Below, piece after piece: positions 44,503 to 52,709 of a stretch of 64,000 bases of DNA. The notes below the pieces were generated by a model, which ran no database searches, was not told where the DNA came from, and worked only from the letters and a program-made list of their open reading frames with translations. The stretch is from an uncultured Pseudomonadota bacterium (GTDB taxonomy: Bacteria; Pseudomonadota; Gammaproteobacteria; Methylococcales; Methylomonadaceae), in NCBI GenBank assembly GCA_903848935.1, contig CAINHO010000024.1:1-64000 (forward strand). The letters are read 5' to 3'. Position 1 is the stretch's first letter. Every line of letters starts with the position of its first letter. Both the position numbers and the translations under genes were made by a program.

Positions 44503-45000
44503 TTAGGCTGCTTCTTGCATTTGATCTCTGAGAGCCGCCAACGTCCGAACGAATTTTTCGGTTGGTGCTTTCATCACAGACATCAGCATTGCAATACCTT
44601 GGTTGCGTGTTGGCAAATTTGCCAAACGTGGCAACTCTGAACCGCCATAAGATTGACCGCCGATAGCGACAATTTTAGTGATAAGTTTATCGTGTGTTTT
44701 CGCAAAATTACTGATTAAGCGTCCAGCTGAACCAGGATCATCCATTGAAAATGCAATCAATAACGGTCCAATAAGACCCTCTTGCATACACTCAAATTCA
44801 GTACCCGCAACAGCACGCTTTGCTAATGTGTTTTTTACCACTCGCAAATAAACGCCTGTTTCTCTAGCTGTTTTACGCAATTCAGTTAATTCGGTTACGG
44901 TCAACCCACGATACTCTGCGGCAACTGCAGAATGCGCTTTCGCAGCATACGCAGCAACTTCTTCTACGACAACTTTTTTGCTGTCTAAATTTAGAGCCAT
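44503..45000 (-). CDS. rplJ: 50S ribosomal protein L10
   Basis: 165 aa. The N-terminal rRNA-binding domain is followed by the C-terminal helix that carries L7/L12 dimers. In the family, the L10-L12 complex represses its own mRNA by binding the leader; such a leader is visible upstream. Confidence 0.98.
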   Translation of the reverse strand: MALNLDSKKVVVEEVAAYAAKAHSAVAAEYRGLTVTELTELRKTARETGVYLRVVKNTLAKRAVAGTEFECMQEGLIGPLLIAFSMDDPGSAGRLISNFAKTHDKLITKIVAIGGQSYGGSELPRLANLPTRNQGIAMLMSVMKAPTEKFVRTLAALRDQMQEAA

Positions 45001-45009
45001 AATTTACTC

Positions 45010-45150
45010 CGATAATTCTGAAATTTTCAGTGTGTTTAAACTTACGGTACGAACCATTTAGGTTACATTCCGCCTACGCAGGAAATTAAGTTTTTATACA
45101 CCTGCGGTCTTTGACGGCTACAGAGTGAAAGCTCTGCAACGCAAAGTGGG
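45010..45150 (-). promoter_or_regulatory. L10 autoregulatory leader
   Basis: The 155-nt gap between rplA and rplJ folds, on the minus strand, into CAGAG/CTCTG (45121-45136). A longer stem pairs CCGCAGG (45101-45107) with CCTGCG..CGG (45070-45082), giving the CCTGCGTAGGCGG bulged element typical of the kink-turn bound by L10-L12. Position and features match the known L10 leader family; a covariance-model search would confirm it. Confidence 0.7.
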
Positions 45151-45155
45151 GTTGA

Positions 45156-45845
45156 TTATAAACCACTCATATCCAACCACAAGCCAGGTCCCATGGTTGA
45201 TGACAAGGTAATCTTTTTAACGTAGACACCTTTTGATGTTGAGGGTTTTAATCTTCTTAAATCTGCCATTAAAGCTTCTAAATTGCCTTGAATTGCAGCC
45301 ACGTCGAATGCTACTTTGCCTAATGTGCAATGAATAATGCCACCTTTGTCGGTTCTGTAACGAACCTGACCTGATTTTGCATTTTTAACAGCAGTTGCAA
45401 CGTCTGTGGTCACTGTACCAACTTTCGGATTAGGCATTAAACCACGCGGCCCTAAAATCTGACCTAATTGACCAACAACACGCATCGCGTCTGGTGATGC
45501 GATAACTACGTCAAAATTCATTTCACCTTTTTTGACTAAATCACCTAAATCGTCCATACCAACAATATCTGCACCAGCTTCTCTCGCTGCATCAGCATTT
45601 GCGCCTTGTGTAAATACCGCAACACGAACAGTTTTACCTGTTCCGTTTGGCAACACAGTTGCGCCACGAACGTTTTGATCTGATTTGCGTGGGTCAACGC
45701 CTAAGTTAACACTAACATCAATTGATTCTGAGAATTTTGAAGTTGCTAATTCTTTTAATAAAGCCACCGCATCCGTAACTGAATACTGTTTCGCGGTATC
45801 AATTTTTGTAGCAATCAGCTTTGCTTTTTTTGTTAATTTGGCCAT
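45156..45845 (-). CDS. rplA: 50S ribosomal protein L1
   Basis: 229 aa from [16 protein letters not shown]; the ATG at 45843-45845 is one base after the rplK stop, so longer in-frame starts are rejected. Signature [15 protein letters not shown] (about 130-144). It forms the E-site stalk and, in E. coli, represses the L11 operon. Confidence 0.98.
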   Translation of the reverse strand: MAKLTKKAKLIATKIDTAKQYSVTDAVALLKELATSKFSESIDVSVNLGVDPRKSDQNVRGATVLPNGTGKTVRVAVFTQGANADAAREAGADIVGMDDLGDLVKKGEMNFDVVIASPDAMRVVGQLGQILGPRGLMPNPKVGTVTTDVATAVKNAKSGQVRYRTDKGGIIHCTLGKVAFDVAAIQGNLEALMADLRRLKPSTSKGVYVKKITLSSTMGPGLWLDMSGL

Positions 45846-45846
45846 T

Positions 45847-46278
45847 TTACAAACCCTCCACAATTAAGCCCATGCTTTTCGCACTGCCTGCAATCGTTTT
45901 CACTGCGCCTTCTAAATCTGCCGCGTTTAAATCTTCCATTTTAACTTTAGCAATATCTTCTAACTGCTGACGAGTTACTGTACCGATTTTTTTAGTATTT
46001 GGATTGCTACTGCCGCTTTTCAGACCTAACGCTTTTTTCAACAAAATAGAAGCTGGTGGTGTTTTAGTAATGAACGTAAAACTACGGTCACTATAAACTG
46101 TAATAACGACTGGCAATGGCAAGCCCTTTTCAACATCTTGAGTTTTTGCATTAAATGCTTTGCAGAACTCCATGATATTCACACCACGTTGTCCCAATGC
46201 AGGACCGACTGGTGGACTTGGATTTGCTTCACCTGCTTTGACCTGCAATTTAATGTAGGCGGTAATTTTTTTAGCCAT
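45847..46278 (-). CDS. rplK: 50S ribosomal protein L11
   Basis: 143 aa, [20 protein letters not shown] near the start. It binds the GTPase-associated rRNA and is needed for the stringent response through RelA. First gene of the L11 operon. Confidence 0.98.
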   Translation of the reverse strand: MAKKITAYIKLQVKAGEANPSPPVGPALGQRGVNIMEFCKAFNAKTQDVEKGLPLPVVITVYSDRSFTFITKTPPASILLKKALGLKSGSSNPNTKKIGTVTRQQLEDIAKVKMEDLNAADLEGAVKTIAGSAKSMGLIVEGL

Positions 46279-46321
46279 AACTTACTCCATTGTGGGTCAA
46301 ACGCTTTTCAGCTCCCCTAAG

Positions 46322-46352
46322 ACAAAAAATCCCTAGCTTTAAAAAACTAGAG
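46322..46352 (-). terminator. Weak terminator or attenuator between nusG and rplK
   Basis: On the minus strand CTCTAG and CTAGGG pair (6 bp, one G-U; 46347-46352 with 46331-46336) around a T/A-rich loop, followed by a run of six T. It sits 23 nt after the nusG stop. It may partly separate secE-nusG from the L11 operon. Confidence 0.45.
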
Positions 46353-46374
46353 ATAATCAACAAACAAAACTTTT

Positions 46375-46908
46375 TTAAGTTTTTTCGACTTGATCGAAAT
46401 TTAATTCTACAGGTGTCGCACGACCAAAAATTAACACTGCAACTTTCAACTTACTTTTTTCGTAAAGAACTTCTTCGACTTCACCGTTAAAATCTTTAAA
46501 TGGTCCATCAACAATTCGAATGACTTCGCCTGCTTCAAATAAAACTTTATGACGGGGTTTATTTATGCTTTCTTCAACGCGATTCAAAATTGCATTAGCT
46601 TCTTTTTCAGTAATGGGTGCAGGTCGATCAGATGTCCCCCCAATAAAACCAAGCACTTTCGGCGTATCTTTAACTAAATGCCACGTTTCATTGGTTAGTT
46701 CCATTTGCACTAAAACGTAACCAGGAAAAAACTTGCGTTCACTTTTTCGCTGCTGCCCCATTTTCATCTCAACAACTTCTTCAGTTGGAATGAGAATTTG
46801 ACCAAAAGACTCTTCTAAGCCTTCGCGTGTAATACGCTCTTGAAGAGCGAGCTTAACTTTATTTTCAAAATTAGATTGCGATTGCACGACGTACCAACGT
46901 TGCGACAT
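46375..46908 (-). CDS. nusG: Transcription antitermination/elongation factor NusG
   Basis: 177 aa. The NGN domain starts [15 protein letters not shown], and [23 protein letters not shown] leads to the hinge. The C-terminal KOW domain carries [20 protein letters not shown] (125-144). It binds RNA polymerase and couples it to Rho or to ribosomal S10. It overlaps no gene but starts one base after the secE stop. Confidence 0.98.
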   Translation of the reverse strand: MSQRWYVVQSQSNFENKVKLALQERITREGLEESFGQILIPTEEVVEMKMGQQRKSERKFFPGYVLVQMELTNETWHLVKDTPKVLGFIGGTSDRPAPITEKEANAILNRVEESINKPRHKVLFEAGEVIRIVDGPFKDFNGEVEEVLYEKSKLKVAVLIFGRATPVELNFDQVEKT

Positions 46909-46909
46909 A

Positions 46910-47284
46910 TTATGCCTGCCCTGTTAATAACCGTACACCCCAAAAAAGGAATGTATCAAGTAGCCAAAGAACTAAACTAACAACTGACACCATTGCAAAT
47001 ACTAACAAAGTAGTGCGTATCGTTTCGTCACGGGTCGGCCAGACAATTTTTCTAACTTCGATTTTTGAGTCGATAATAAACGTGCTAATTGTACTGCCCC
47101 AAGCTGTTGTTACAAGCATTGCAACGATACCACCTGAAACCGCCAATAAACCTAAAACACGATAAATTAACTTAACATCGGAAAAATAATAAAACGCCGC
47201 AATTCCAGCAATAACAAAGACGACGGAAAAAACTTGTTTGACAACATCAAAAACGTTTGTTGATGCCTCTGTTTGCGTATTCAT
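46910..47284 (-). CDS. secE: Preprotein translocase subunit SecE
   Basis: 124 aa with three membrane helices (about 20-35, 42-62, 92-115), the E. coli-type long SecE. The conserved cytoplasmic [17 protein letters not shown] (76-92) clamps SecY. It lies downstream of tRNA-Trp and is co-transcribed with nusG. Confidence 0.97.
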   Translation of the reverse strand: MNTQTEASTNVFDVVKQVFSVVFVIAGIAAFYYFSDVKLIYRVLGLLAVSGGIVAMLVTTAWGSTISTFIIDSKIEVRKIVWPTRDETIRTTLLVFAMVSVVSLVLWLLDTFLFWGVRLLTGQA

Positions 47285-47329
47285 AAGTGCGGACTTTTAA
47301 GATGAACTATGAAAATTAAGATAATTTGC

Positions 47330-47405
47330 TGGCAGGCCAGGAGGGGATCGAACCCCCAACCAACGGTTTTGGAGACCGCCATTCTACCAATTGAACTACT
47401 GACCT
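47330..47405 (-). tRNA. tRNA-Trp (anticodon CCA)
   Basis: 76 nt with encoded 3' CCA. Acceptor AGGTCAG pairs with CTGGCCT (one G-U), and the anticodon loop reads CTCCAAA. It lies between tuf (second copy) and secE, as in Pseudomonas and many other gammaproteobacteria. Confidence 0.97.
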
Positions 47406-47458
47406 ATTTCAGACAAATTTTTTATTACTACAACACTCCATGTCTAGAGTGGAAATAT

Positions 47459-48649
47459 TTACTCAATAATTGATGCGACAACGCCAGCACCTACTGTGCG
47501 ACCGCCTTCACGAATTGCAAAGCGCAACCCTTCTTCCATAGCGATAGGTGAAATCAATTTCACTTTCACTGAGATATTATCACCAGGCATTACCATTTCA
47601 ACACCTTCTGGTAGTTCTACCGCACCAGTCACGTCAGTCGTTCTAAAATAAAACTGAGGACGATAACCATTGAAGAACGGCGTATGACGACCGCCCTCAT
47701 CTTTGGACAAGATATAGATTTCAGAATTGAAATAAGCATGAGGCTTAATCGTACCTTTGTGCGCTAAAACTTGACCACGTTCAACATCATCGCGCTTTGT
47801 ACCGCGCAACAATAAACCAACGTTATCACCAGCTTCACCTTGATCCAACAATTTACGGAACATTTCAACGCCGGTACACGTTGTGATGACAGTTGGACGA
47901 ATACCGACAATTTCAACTTCTTGACCAACTTTAATTACACCGCGTTCGATACGACCTGTGACGACAGTACCACGACCTGAAATCGAAAACACGTCCTCGA
48001 TTGGCATCAAGAATGCGCCATCAATAGCACGTTCGGGCAATGGAATGTAAGTATCTAATGCTTCAACCAATTTAATAACTGAAGGCATCCCGATTGGACT
48101 TTCATCACCTTGTAGTGCCAACAATGCCGAGCCACGGATAATAGGTGTATCGTCACCAGGAAATTCATACATGTCGAGCAATTCCCTGATTTCCATCTCA
48201 ACTAATTCAATTAACTCTTCGTCATCAACCATATCCGCTTTATTTAAGAAAACAACGATATATGGAACACCAACCTGACGAGATAACAAAATGTGTTCGC
48301 GTGTTTGCGGCATCGGACCATCGGCCGCTGAACAAACCAAAATCGCACCATCCATTTGCGCCGCACCGGTAATCATGTTTTTCACATAATCCGCGTGACC
48401 TGGACAATCAACGTGCGCGTAATGGCGCTGTGTTGATTCATATTCGACATGAGAAGTTGCAATAGTAATACCACGAGCTCTTTCTTCAGGGGCGTTATCA
48501 ATTTGATCAAACGCTTTCACCGCACCACCGTGCAATTTTGCCATCACACTGGTTAATGCAGCTGTCAAAGTAGTCTTACCATGATCAACATGACCAATTG
48601 TGCCAACGTTAACGTGTGGTTTACTACGCGAAAATTTCTCTTTAGCCAT
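47459..48649 (-). CDS. tuf: Elongation factor Tu, copy in the tRNA/secE operon
   Basis: 396 aa, all G-domain motifs intact ([17 protein letters not shown]). It corresponds to tufB of E. coli by position, flanked by tRNA-Thr upstream and tRNA-Trp downstream. Five residues differ from the other copy. Six of the first 60 bases compared at the 3' end of the two genes differ, all silent, so recent gene conversion has not homogenised them there. Confidence 0.99.
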   Translation of the reverse strand: MAKEKFSRSKPHVNVGTIGHVDHGKTTLTAALTSVMAKLHGGAVKAFDQIDNAPEERARGITIATSHVEYESTQRHYAHVDCPGHADYVKNMITGAAQMDGAILVCSAADGPMPQTREHILLSRQVGVPYIVVFLNKADMVDDEELIELVEMEIRELLDMYEFPGDDTPIIRGSALLALQGDESPIGMPSVIKLVEALDTYIPLPERAIDGAFLMPIEDVFSISGRGTVVTGRIERGVIKVGQEVEIVGIRPTVITTCTGVEMFRKLLDQGEAGDNVGLLLRGTKRDDVERGQVLAHKGTIKPHAYFNSEIYILSKDEGGRHTPFFNGYRPQFYFRTTDVTGAVELPEGVEMVMPGDNISVKVKLISPIAMEEGLRFAIREGGRTVGAGVVASIIE

Positions 48650-48682
48650 ATCGATAACCTTAAAATTATTCTTTGTAAATAA

Positions 48683-48758
48683 TGGAGCTCATAACCAGAT
48701 TCGAACTGGTGACCTCTTCCTTACCAAGGAAGTACTCTACCGACTGAGCTATATGAGC
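48683..48758 (-). tRNA. tRNA-Thr (anticodon GGT)
   Basis: 76 nt with encoded CCA. Acceptor GCTCATA pairs with TATGAGC, and the anticodon loop reads TTGGTAA. Just upstream of the second tuf, as thrT-tufB in E. coli. Confidence 0.97.
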
Positions 48759-48776
48759 CTTACTTATTTTTTATTC

Positions 48777-48850
48777 TGGAGCGGGTGATGGGAATCGAAC
48801 CCACATGATCAGCTTGGAAGGCTGGAGTTCTACCATTGAACTACACCCGC
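48777..48850 (-). tRNA. tRNA-Gly (anticodon TCC)
   Basis: 74 nt with encoded CCA. Acceptor GCGGGTG pairs with CACCCGC, and the anticodon loop reads CTTCCAA. Part of the Tyr-Gly-Thr-tuf-Trp transcript. Confidence 0.97.
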
Positions 48851-48861
48851 TGGATTTTATT

Positions 48862-48946
48862 TGGTGGAGGGGGGAGGATTCGAACCTCCGAAGGTAGAAC
48901 CGGCAGATTTACAGTCTGATCCCTTTGGCCGCTCGGGAACCCCTCC
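48862..48946 (-). tRNA. tRNA-Tyr (anticodon GTA)
   Basis: 85 nt class II tRNA with a long variable arm and encoded CCA. Acceptor GGAGGGG pairs with CCCCTCC, and the anticodon loop reads CTGTAAA. First gene of the tRNA-tuf operon, directly after a strong promoter. Confidence 0.97.
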
Positions 48947-48959
48947 TAAACAGCTTCAT

Positions 48960-48988
48960 ATTATGTTTAATAATGATAACTTTGTCAA
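48960..48988 (-). promoter_or_regulatory. Strong sigma70 promoter of the tRNA-tuf-secE-nusG operon
   Basis: On the minus strand a perfect TTGACA (48983-48988), a 17-bp spacer and CATAAT (48960-48965) stand 13 bp before the first base of tRNA-Tyr. The stretch around it is AT-rich. This is the clearest promoter in the window. Confidence 0.88.
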
Positions 48989-48997
48989 CAATTAACT

Positions 48998-49561
48998 CTA
49001 ATTCTTTGCATTTAATCCATTCATAGCTTTTGTGATATCGCCTAAAATAATATTCTCAAGACATAAATTCGCGCTATCAAAAGCTTTGATCATATTTTCA
49101 TTTTCTATTTTACTAGGCGCAGACAGTACATAATTCGCTACTTGATGACTTAAGCTTGGACGGTCAATGCCAACACGCAAACGATAAAAATCATTGCTAT
49201 TTAAGTGCGCGATAATATCGCGCAAGCCATTATGCCCTGCATGCCCCCCGCCTTTTTTCAGTTTCACAGTACCAGTTTTGAAATCTAATTCGTCATGTAT
49301 AACCAAAATTTCATCGGGACTAACCTTGTAGTACCGCGCCATATTTCCAACAGCTTGACCACTACGATTCATAAACATCATCGGTTTTAGCAACCGAATC
49401 TGTTCATTACCAATCTTCAAAACTGCTGTTTGCCCATTAAAACGTGATTCATTCAGCCAGATGCCAGAATACGAATAATCTAAAAACAAAAACCCGGCAT
49501 TATGCCGGGTTTTTTCGTATTCCTGCCCTGGATTTCCCAGACCAACAATTAGCTTAATCAC
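48998..49561 (-). CDS. pth: Peptidyl-tRNA hydrolase
   Basis: 187 aa. It releases tRNA from prematurely freed peptidyl-tRNA. Catalytic His20 sits in TRHNAGF; Asn10 (GLGNPG), Asn near MFMNRSG and Asp93 (HDELD) complete the active site. The DNA encoding KTRHNAGFLF forms a 27-nt palindrome resembling a terminator. Follows rplY by 5 bp. Confidence 0.97.
   Translation of the reverse strand: MIKLIVGLGNPGQEYEKTRHNAGFLFLDYSYSGIWLNESRFNGQTAVLKIGNEQIRLLKPMMFMNRSGQAVGNMARYYKVSPDEILVIHDELDFKTGTVKLKKGGGHAGHNGLRDIIAHLNSNDFYRLRVGIDRPSLSHQVANYVLSAPSKIENENMIKAFDSANLCLENIILGDITKAMNGLNAKN
49488..49514. repeat. Terminator-shaped palindrome inside pth
   Basis: AAAAACCCGGCAT (49488-49500) and ATGCCGGGTTTTT (49502-49514) are perfect 13-nt inverted arms with one base between them. 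On the minus strand it forms a GC stem with flanking A and T runs and further T-rich codons, inside pth codons for about residues 17-25. Confidence 0.8.
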
Positions 49562-49566
49562 GATAA

Positions 49567-50154
49567 TTATTCAACAGATACTTTTGCAGCTTGCATTGAA
49601 ACCACAGCCAAATCGTGGTCGGTACCGTGTGTCAATTCTACGATTTGTACATTTGCAGGTATTTTTAATTCTGATAAATGGATGGAATGACCCACGTCAA
49701 GCATTGTTAAATTTACTTCAATAAAGTCTGGCAAGAAAGTTGGCAAACAAAAAACTTCGACACTCGTCATTGTATGTGCCGCTACGCCGCCTTTTTTACC
49801 GCCGATACCTGTATGTTCATTGATAAAATGCAGCGGAACATGAACCTTAATGCGATCAGCTAAATTGATGCGTAAAAAGTCAAGGTGCAAAACACGCACT
49901 TTTGCAGGATGACGTTGTACACTTTTCAAAATTGCTTTTTCAGTTTTGCCATCAATCGTAATATCTAAAATGTGCGAATAAACCTCTTCATGCGCTAAGT
50001 GCTTAACCACCTCATTATGATTCAACGACAACATTTGTGGTTCACCATGACCATAAATCACCGCTGGCAGGTTACCAGCACGACGCATAGCTCTTGCAGA
50101 ACTCTTGCCCGATTCAGTACGCGTTTCTCCAACAAATTCAAATACATTAGACAT
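49567..50154 (-). CDS. rplY: 50S ribosomal protein L25/general stress protein Ctc
   Basis: 195 aa: an N-terminal L25 5S-rRNA-binding domain (about 1-92) plus a C-terminal beta domain of the TL5/CTC type. This is the long form found in Pseudomonas, not the 94-aa E. coli form. It lies between prs and pth, the conserved order. Confidence 0.95.
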   Translation of the reverse strand: MSNVFEFVGETRTESGKSSARAMRRAGNLPAVIYGHGEPQMLSLNHNEVVKHLAHEEVYSHILDITIDGKTEKAILKSVQRHPAKVRVLHLDFLRINLADRIKVHVPLHFINEHTGIGGKKGGVAAHTMTSVEVFCLPTFLPDFIEVNLTMLDVGHSIHLSELKIPANVQIVELTHGTDHDLAVVSMQAAKVSVE

Positions 50155-50193
50155 TTTCTTAACCTTGTGCTTTTCGCACGTTATATTTATTTT

Positions 50194-51147
50194 TCAATCT
50201 ACATACATCGAACTGACGGACTCGCCAGCCGAAATGCGCCTAATTGTTTCTGCGAGCATTTCTGCCACACTTAATTGTCGAATCTTCCCTAACTCTATCG
50301 CTTCTTGACTTAACGGAATCGTATCAGTAACAACGAGCTTATCAAGTTCAGAATGTCGCAAATTTGTCATCGCGGCACCCGATAAAACGGGATGAGTACA
50401 GTATGCAACCACTTTAATTGCACCATGTTTTTTTAATGCTGTCGCTGCATGACAAAGTGTACCAGCAGTATCGACTAAATCATCAACGAGAATGCACGTT
50501 CGCCCTGCGACATCGCCGATAATGTGCATCACTTCCGATACATTAGCTTTTGGACGACGCTTATCAATAATGGCTAGATCCGCGTCACCTAAGCGTTTAG
50601 CTAACGCTCTAGCACGAACAACACCACCTACATCAGGTGAAACGACAATTAAATTTTCGTACTGTTGCCGCCAAATATCTCCAAGTAAAAGAGGCGATGA
50701 ATAAACGTTATCAACAGGAATATCAAAGAAACCCTGAATTTGATCAGCGTGTAAATCAATCGTCAAAACACTATTTGCACCCGATTGTTCAATCATTTTG
50801 GCAACTAACTTAGCACTAATTGAAACTCGTGCCGAACGTGAACGTCGATCTTGCCGTGCATAGCCATAGTAAGGCATGACTGCTGTAATTTTTGCTGCTG
50901 AAGCACGCTTTAGCGCATCAATCATTACAAGCAATTCCATTAGATTTTCGTTAGTCGGCGAACACGTTGGCTGAATCACGAAGATTTCCTTTCCTCGCAC
51001 ATTTTCTTCGACTTCAAAAGCAATTTCCCCATCGCTAAAACGACCAAGAGTTGCCATGCCAAGACGCATATTGAGTTTTTTTACTATGCCTTCAGACAAA
51101 GCTAGGTTAGCATTTCCAGAAAACACCATTAAATTGGTGTCACTCAT
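50194..51147 (-). CDS. prs: Ribose-phosphate pyrophosphokinase (PRPP synthetase)
   Basis: 317 aa. It makes PRPP from ribose 5-phosphate and ATP. ATP-binding YYGYARQDR (93-101), catalytic-site HAD (133-135) and the PRPP loop [10 protein letters not shown] (221-230) are visible. Start set at the ATG 51145-51147, which has GGAG five bases upstream; a GTG two codons earlier lacks one. Its product supplies Apt, encoded elsewhere in the window. Confidence 0.97.
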   Translation of the reverse strand: MSDTNLMVFSGNANLALSEGIVKKLNMRLGMATLGRFSDGEIAFEVEENVRGKEIFVIQPTCSPTNENLMELLVMIDALKRASAAKITAVMPYYGYARQDRRSRSARVSISAKLVAKMIEQSGANSVLTIDLHADQIQGFFDIPVDNVYSSPLLLGDIWRQQYENLIVVSPDVGGVVRARALAKRLGDADLAIIDKRRPKANVSEVMHIIGDVAGRTCILVDDLVDTAGTLCHAATALKKHGAIKVVAYCTHPVLSGAAMTNLRHSELDKLVVTDTIPLSQEAIELGKIRQLSVAEMLAETIRRISAGESVSSMYVD

Positions 51148-51184
51148 AAACACTCCGTGAATGATTTAAGCTTAGTAGAAGTAT

Positions 51185-51259
51185 TGGCTGGGTCGCTAGG
51201 ATTCGAACCTAGGTATGCGGAGATCAAAACCCCGTGCCTTACCGCTTGGCGACGACCCA
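51185..51259 (-). tRNA. tRNA-Gln (anticodon TTG)
   Basis: 75 nt with encoded CCA. Acceptor TGGGTCG pairs with CGACCCA, and the anticodon loop reads TTTTGAT. It lies between ispE and prs, as in Pseudomonas. Confidence 0.97.
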
Positions 51260-51289
51260 AAAATTACGTTTTGCAACCCCAAATTAGGA

Positions 51290-52141
51290 TTAAACAAACA
51301 AAGGTGATTTATTACAACTTTTTGTGAGATAGGTTTGCCACTTGTCCTTAAGTGTAAGCTCTGCCTCAATAGCAAACTCTTCAGAATCAAACAATGCGAA
51401 AACACATGCCCCTGTTCCTGTCAACCTTGCCTCAGAAAAAACACTCAAATCACATAATGCTTCTTCAATTGCTTCATAATGCTTACAAACCACGCGAAGA
51501 CAATCATTTTTGTGATTTCCTGCGTTGAATTCGTCTATTATCATCAATTTACTATTTCGTGTCAAATCTTTAACTGAAAAAATTTCTTTTGTGTTGACGT
51601 GGCAATCTGGTTTTAAAATCAAAACCCATTGTTCTTTAAGGTTTATTTTAGTTATTTTTTCGCCAACACCTTCTGCCCAAGCTGCGTTACCAAAGACAAA
51701 AATCGGCACATCAGCCCCCAACGAAAGTCCCAACTCCATCAATTTTTCATGTGACAATTGCAAATTCCACAACGAATTCAAAACTACCAATGTCGTTGCT
51801 GCGTCCGAACTTCCTCCGCCTAAACCACCACCCATTGGCAAATTTTTTTCCAATCGAATTCGTACACCACCCGAGAAACCCGTTTCAGATTTTAATAAAT
51901 TTGCCGCTTTGACAATCAAATTATCTGCATTTTCAACATCCGAAATCGCGTCGTCCAACACAACCTCATCCGAATCATTCGGCAAAAATGCCAACCAATC
52001 GCACAATTCAACAAACTGGAATACCGTTTGCAACAAGTGATAACCGTCTTCACGCTGCCCGACAATTCGCAACATCAGATTCAGTTTCGCAGGCGCAGGA
52101 TATTTTTTACCCCACTCAAAAATCTTATTTTTGTTTGTCAT
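51290..52141 (-). CDS. ispE: 4-diphosphocytidyl-2-C-methyl-D-erythritol kinase
   Basis: 283 aa GHMP kinase of the MEP isoprenoid pathway. PAPAKLNLML (15-24) and the glycine-rich ATP loop PMGGGLGGGSSDAA (102-115) are present, with GADVPIF downstream. It overlaps lolB by 17 bp. Confidence 0.97.
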   Translation of the reverse strand: MTNKNKIFEWGKKYPAPAKLNLMLRIVGQREDGYHLLQTVFQFVELCDWLAFLPNDSDEVVLDDAISDVENADNLIVKAANLLKSETGFSGGVRIRLEKNLPMGGGLGGGSSDAATTLVVLNSLWNLQLSHEKLMELGLSLGADVPIFVFGNAAWAEGVGEKITKINLKEQWVLILKPDCHVNTKEIFSVKDLTRNSKLMIIDEFNAGNHKNDCLRVVCKHYEAIEEALCDLSVFSEARLTGTGACVFALFDSEEFAIEAELTLKDKWQTYLTKSCNKSPLFV

Positions 52142-52703
52142 CTAATATCCATTGATCAATAAAGAGTTTTAATTTCACCGAATCTTTTGTCACCGTCATA
52201 TTGCGCGGCAAAACGTGACCATTTACCGATTGCATCGCTTTATACTGATTGCGCCAGCCCGCTTGCTCAAAACCGCTTTCAATTGCATTCACCTCTTGCG
52301 ACTTTTCTGGCACGCCCACCACCCAATAACGCAACGATTTCACTGGGACAAATAAGCCAACTTGTTGATTTATAAATTCTTCGGGATTAACCGAAGTTTT
52401 TACATCACCGCCACCGCGATCAATCGTTACTCCCGTTGAGTTCAATTGAATCGTCACTGCACCCTGCCCCAATGGCCCCGATAATTTAATTAAATCCTCG
52501 TCAGGCGAATGCTCCCAATTGATACTCGCCTGTGCAACATCACTTTTACTAATCACCGCAATCCGCCCTTCAAATCCCCAACGCTGCAAATCATACAATT
52601 CACTTTGTTCGCTAGTGGGTTGATACTTGATTTCAGGTGTAGTTGGTAATGTTGAACAAGCCTGCAACGATAAAACGCCCGCCAATAACAAAATTTTCTT
52701 CAC
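52125..52703 (-). CDS. lolB: Outer-membrane lipoprotein receptor LolB
   Basis: 192 aa. Lipoprotein signal peptide with the acylated Cys16 in LSLQAC. The mature half begins with WGFEGRIAVISK (42-53), the LolB start of the open beta-barrel. It inserts lipoproteins received from LolA into the outer membrane. It is 6 bp after the TPR lipoprotein gene and upstream of ispE. Confidence 0.94.
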   Translation of the reverse strand: MKKILLLAGVLSLQACSTLPTTPEIKYQPTSEQSELYDLQRWGFEGRIAVISKSDVAQASINWEHSPDEDLIKLSGPLGQGAVTIQLNSTGVTIDRGGGDVKTSVNPEEFINQQVGLFVPVKSLRYWVVGVPEKSQEVNAIESGFEQAGWRNQYKAMQSVNGHVLPRNMTVTKDSVKLKLFIDQWILDDKQK

Positions 52704-52709
52704 GCGCGA

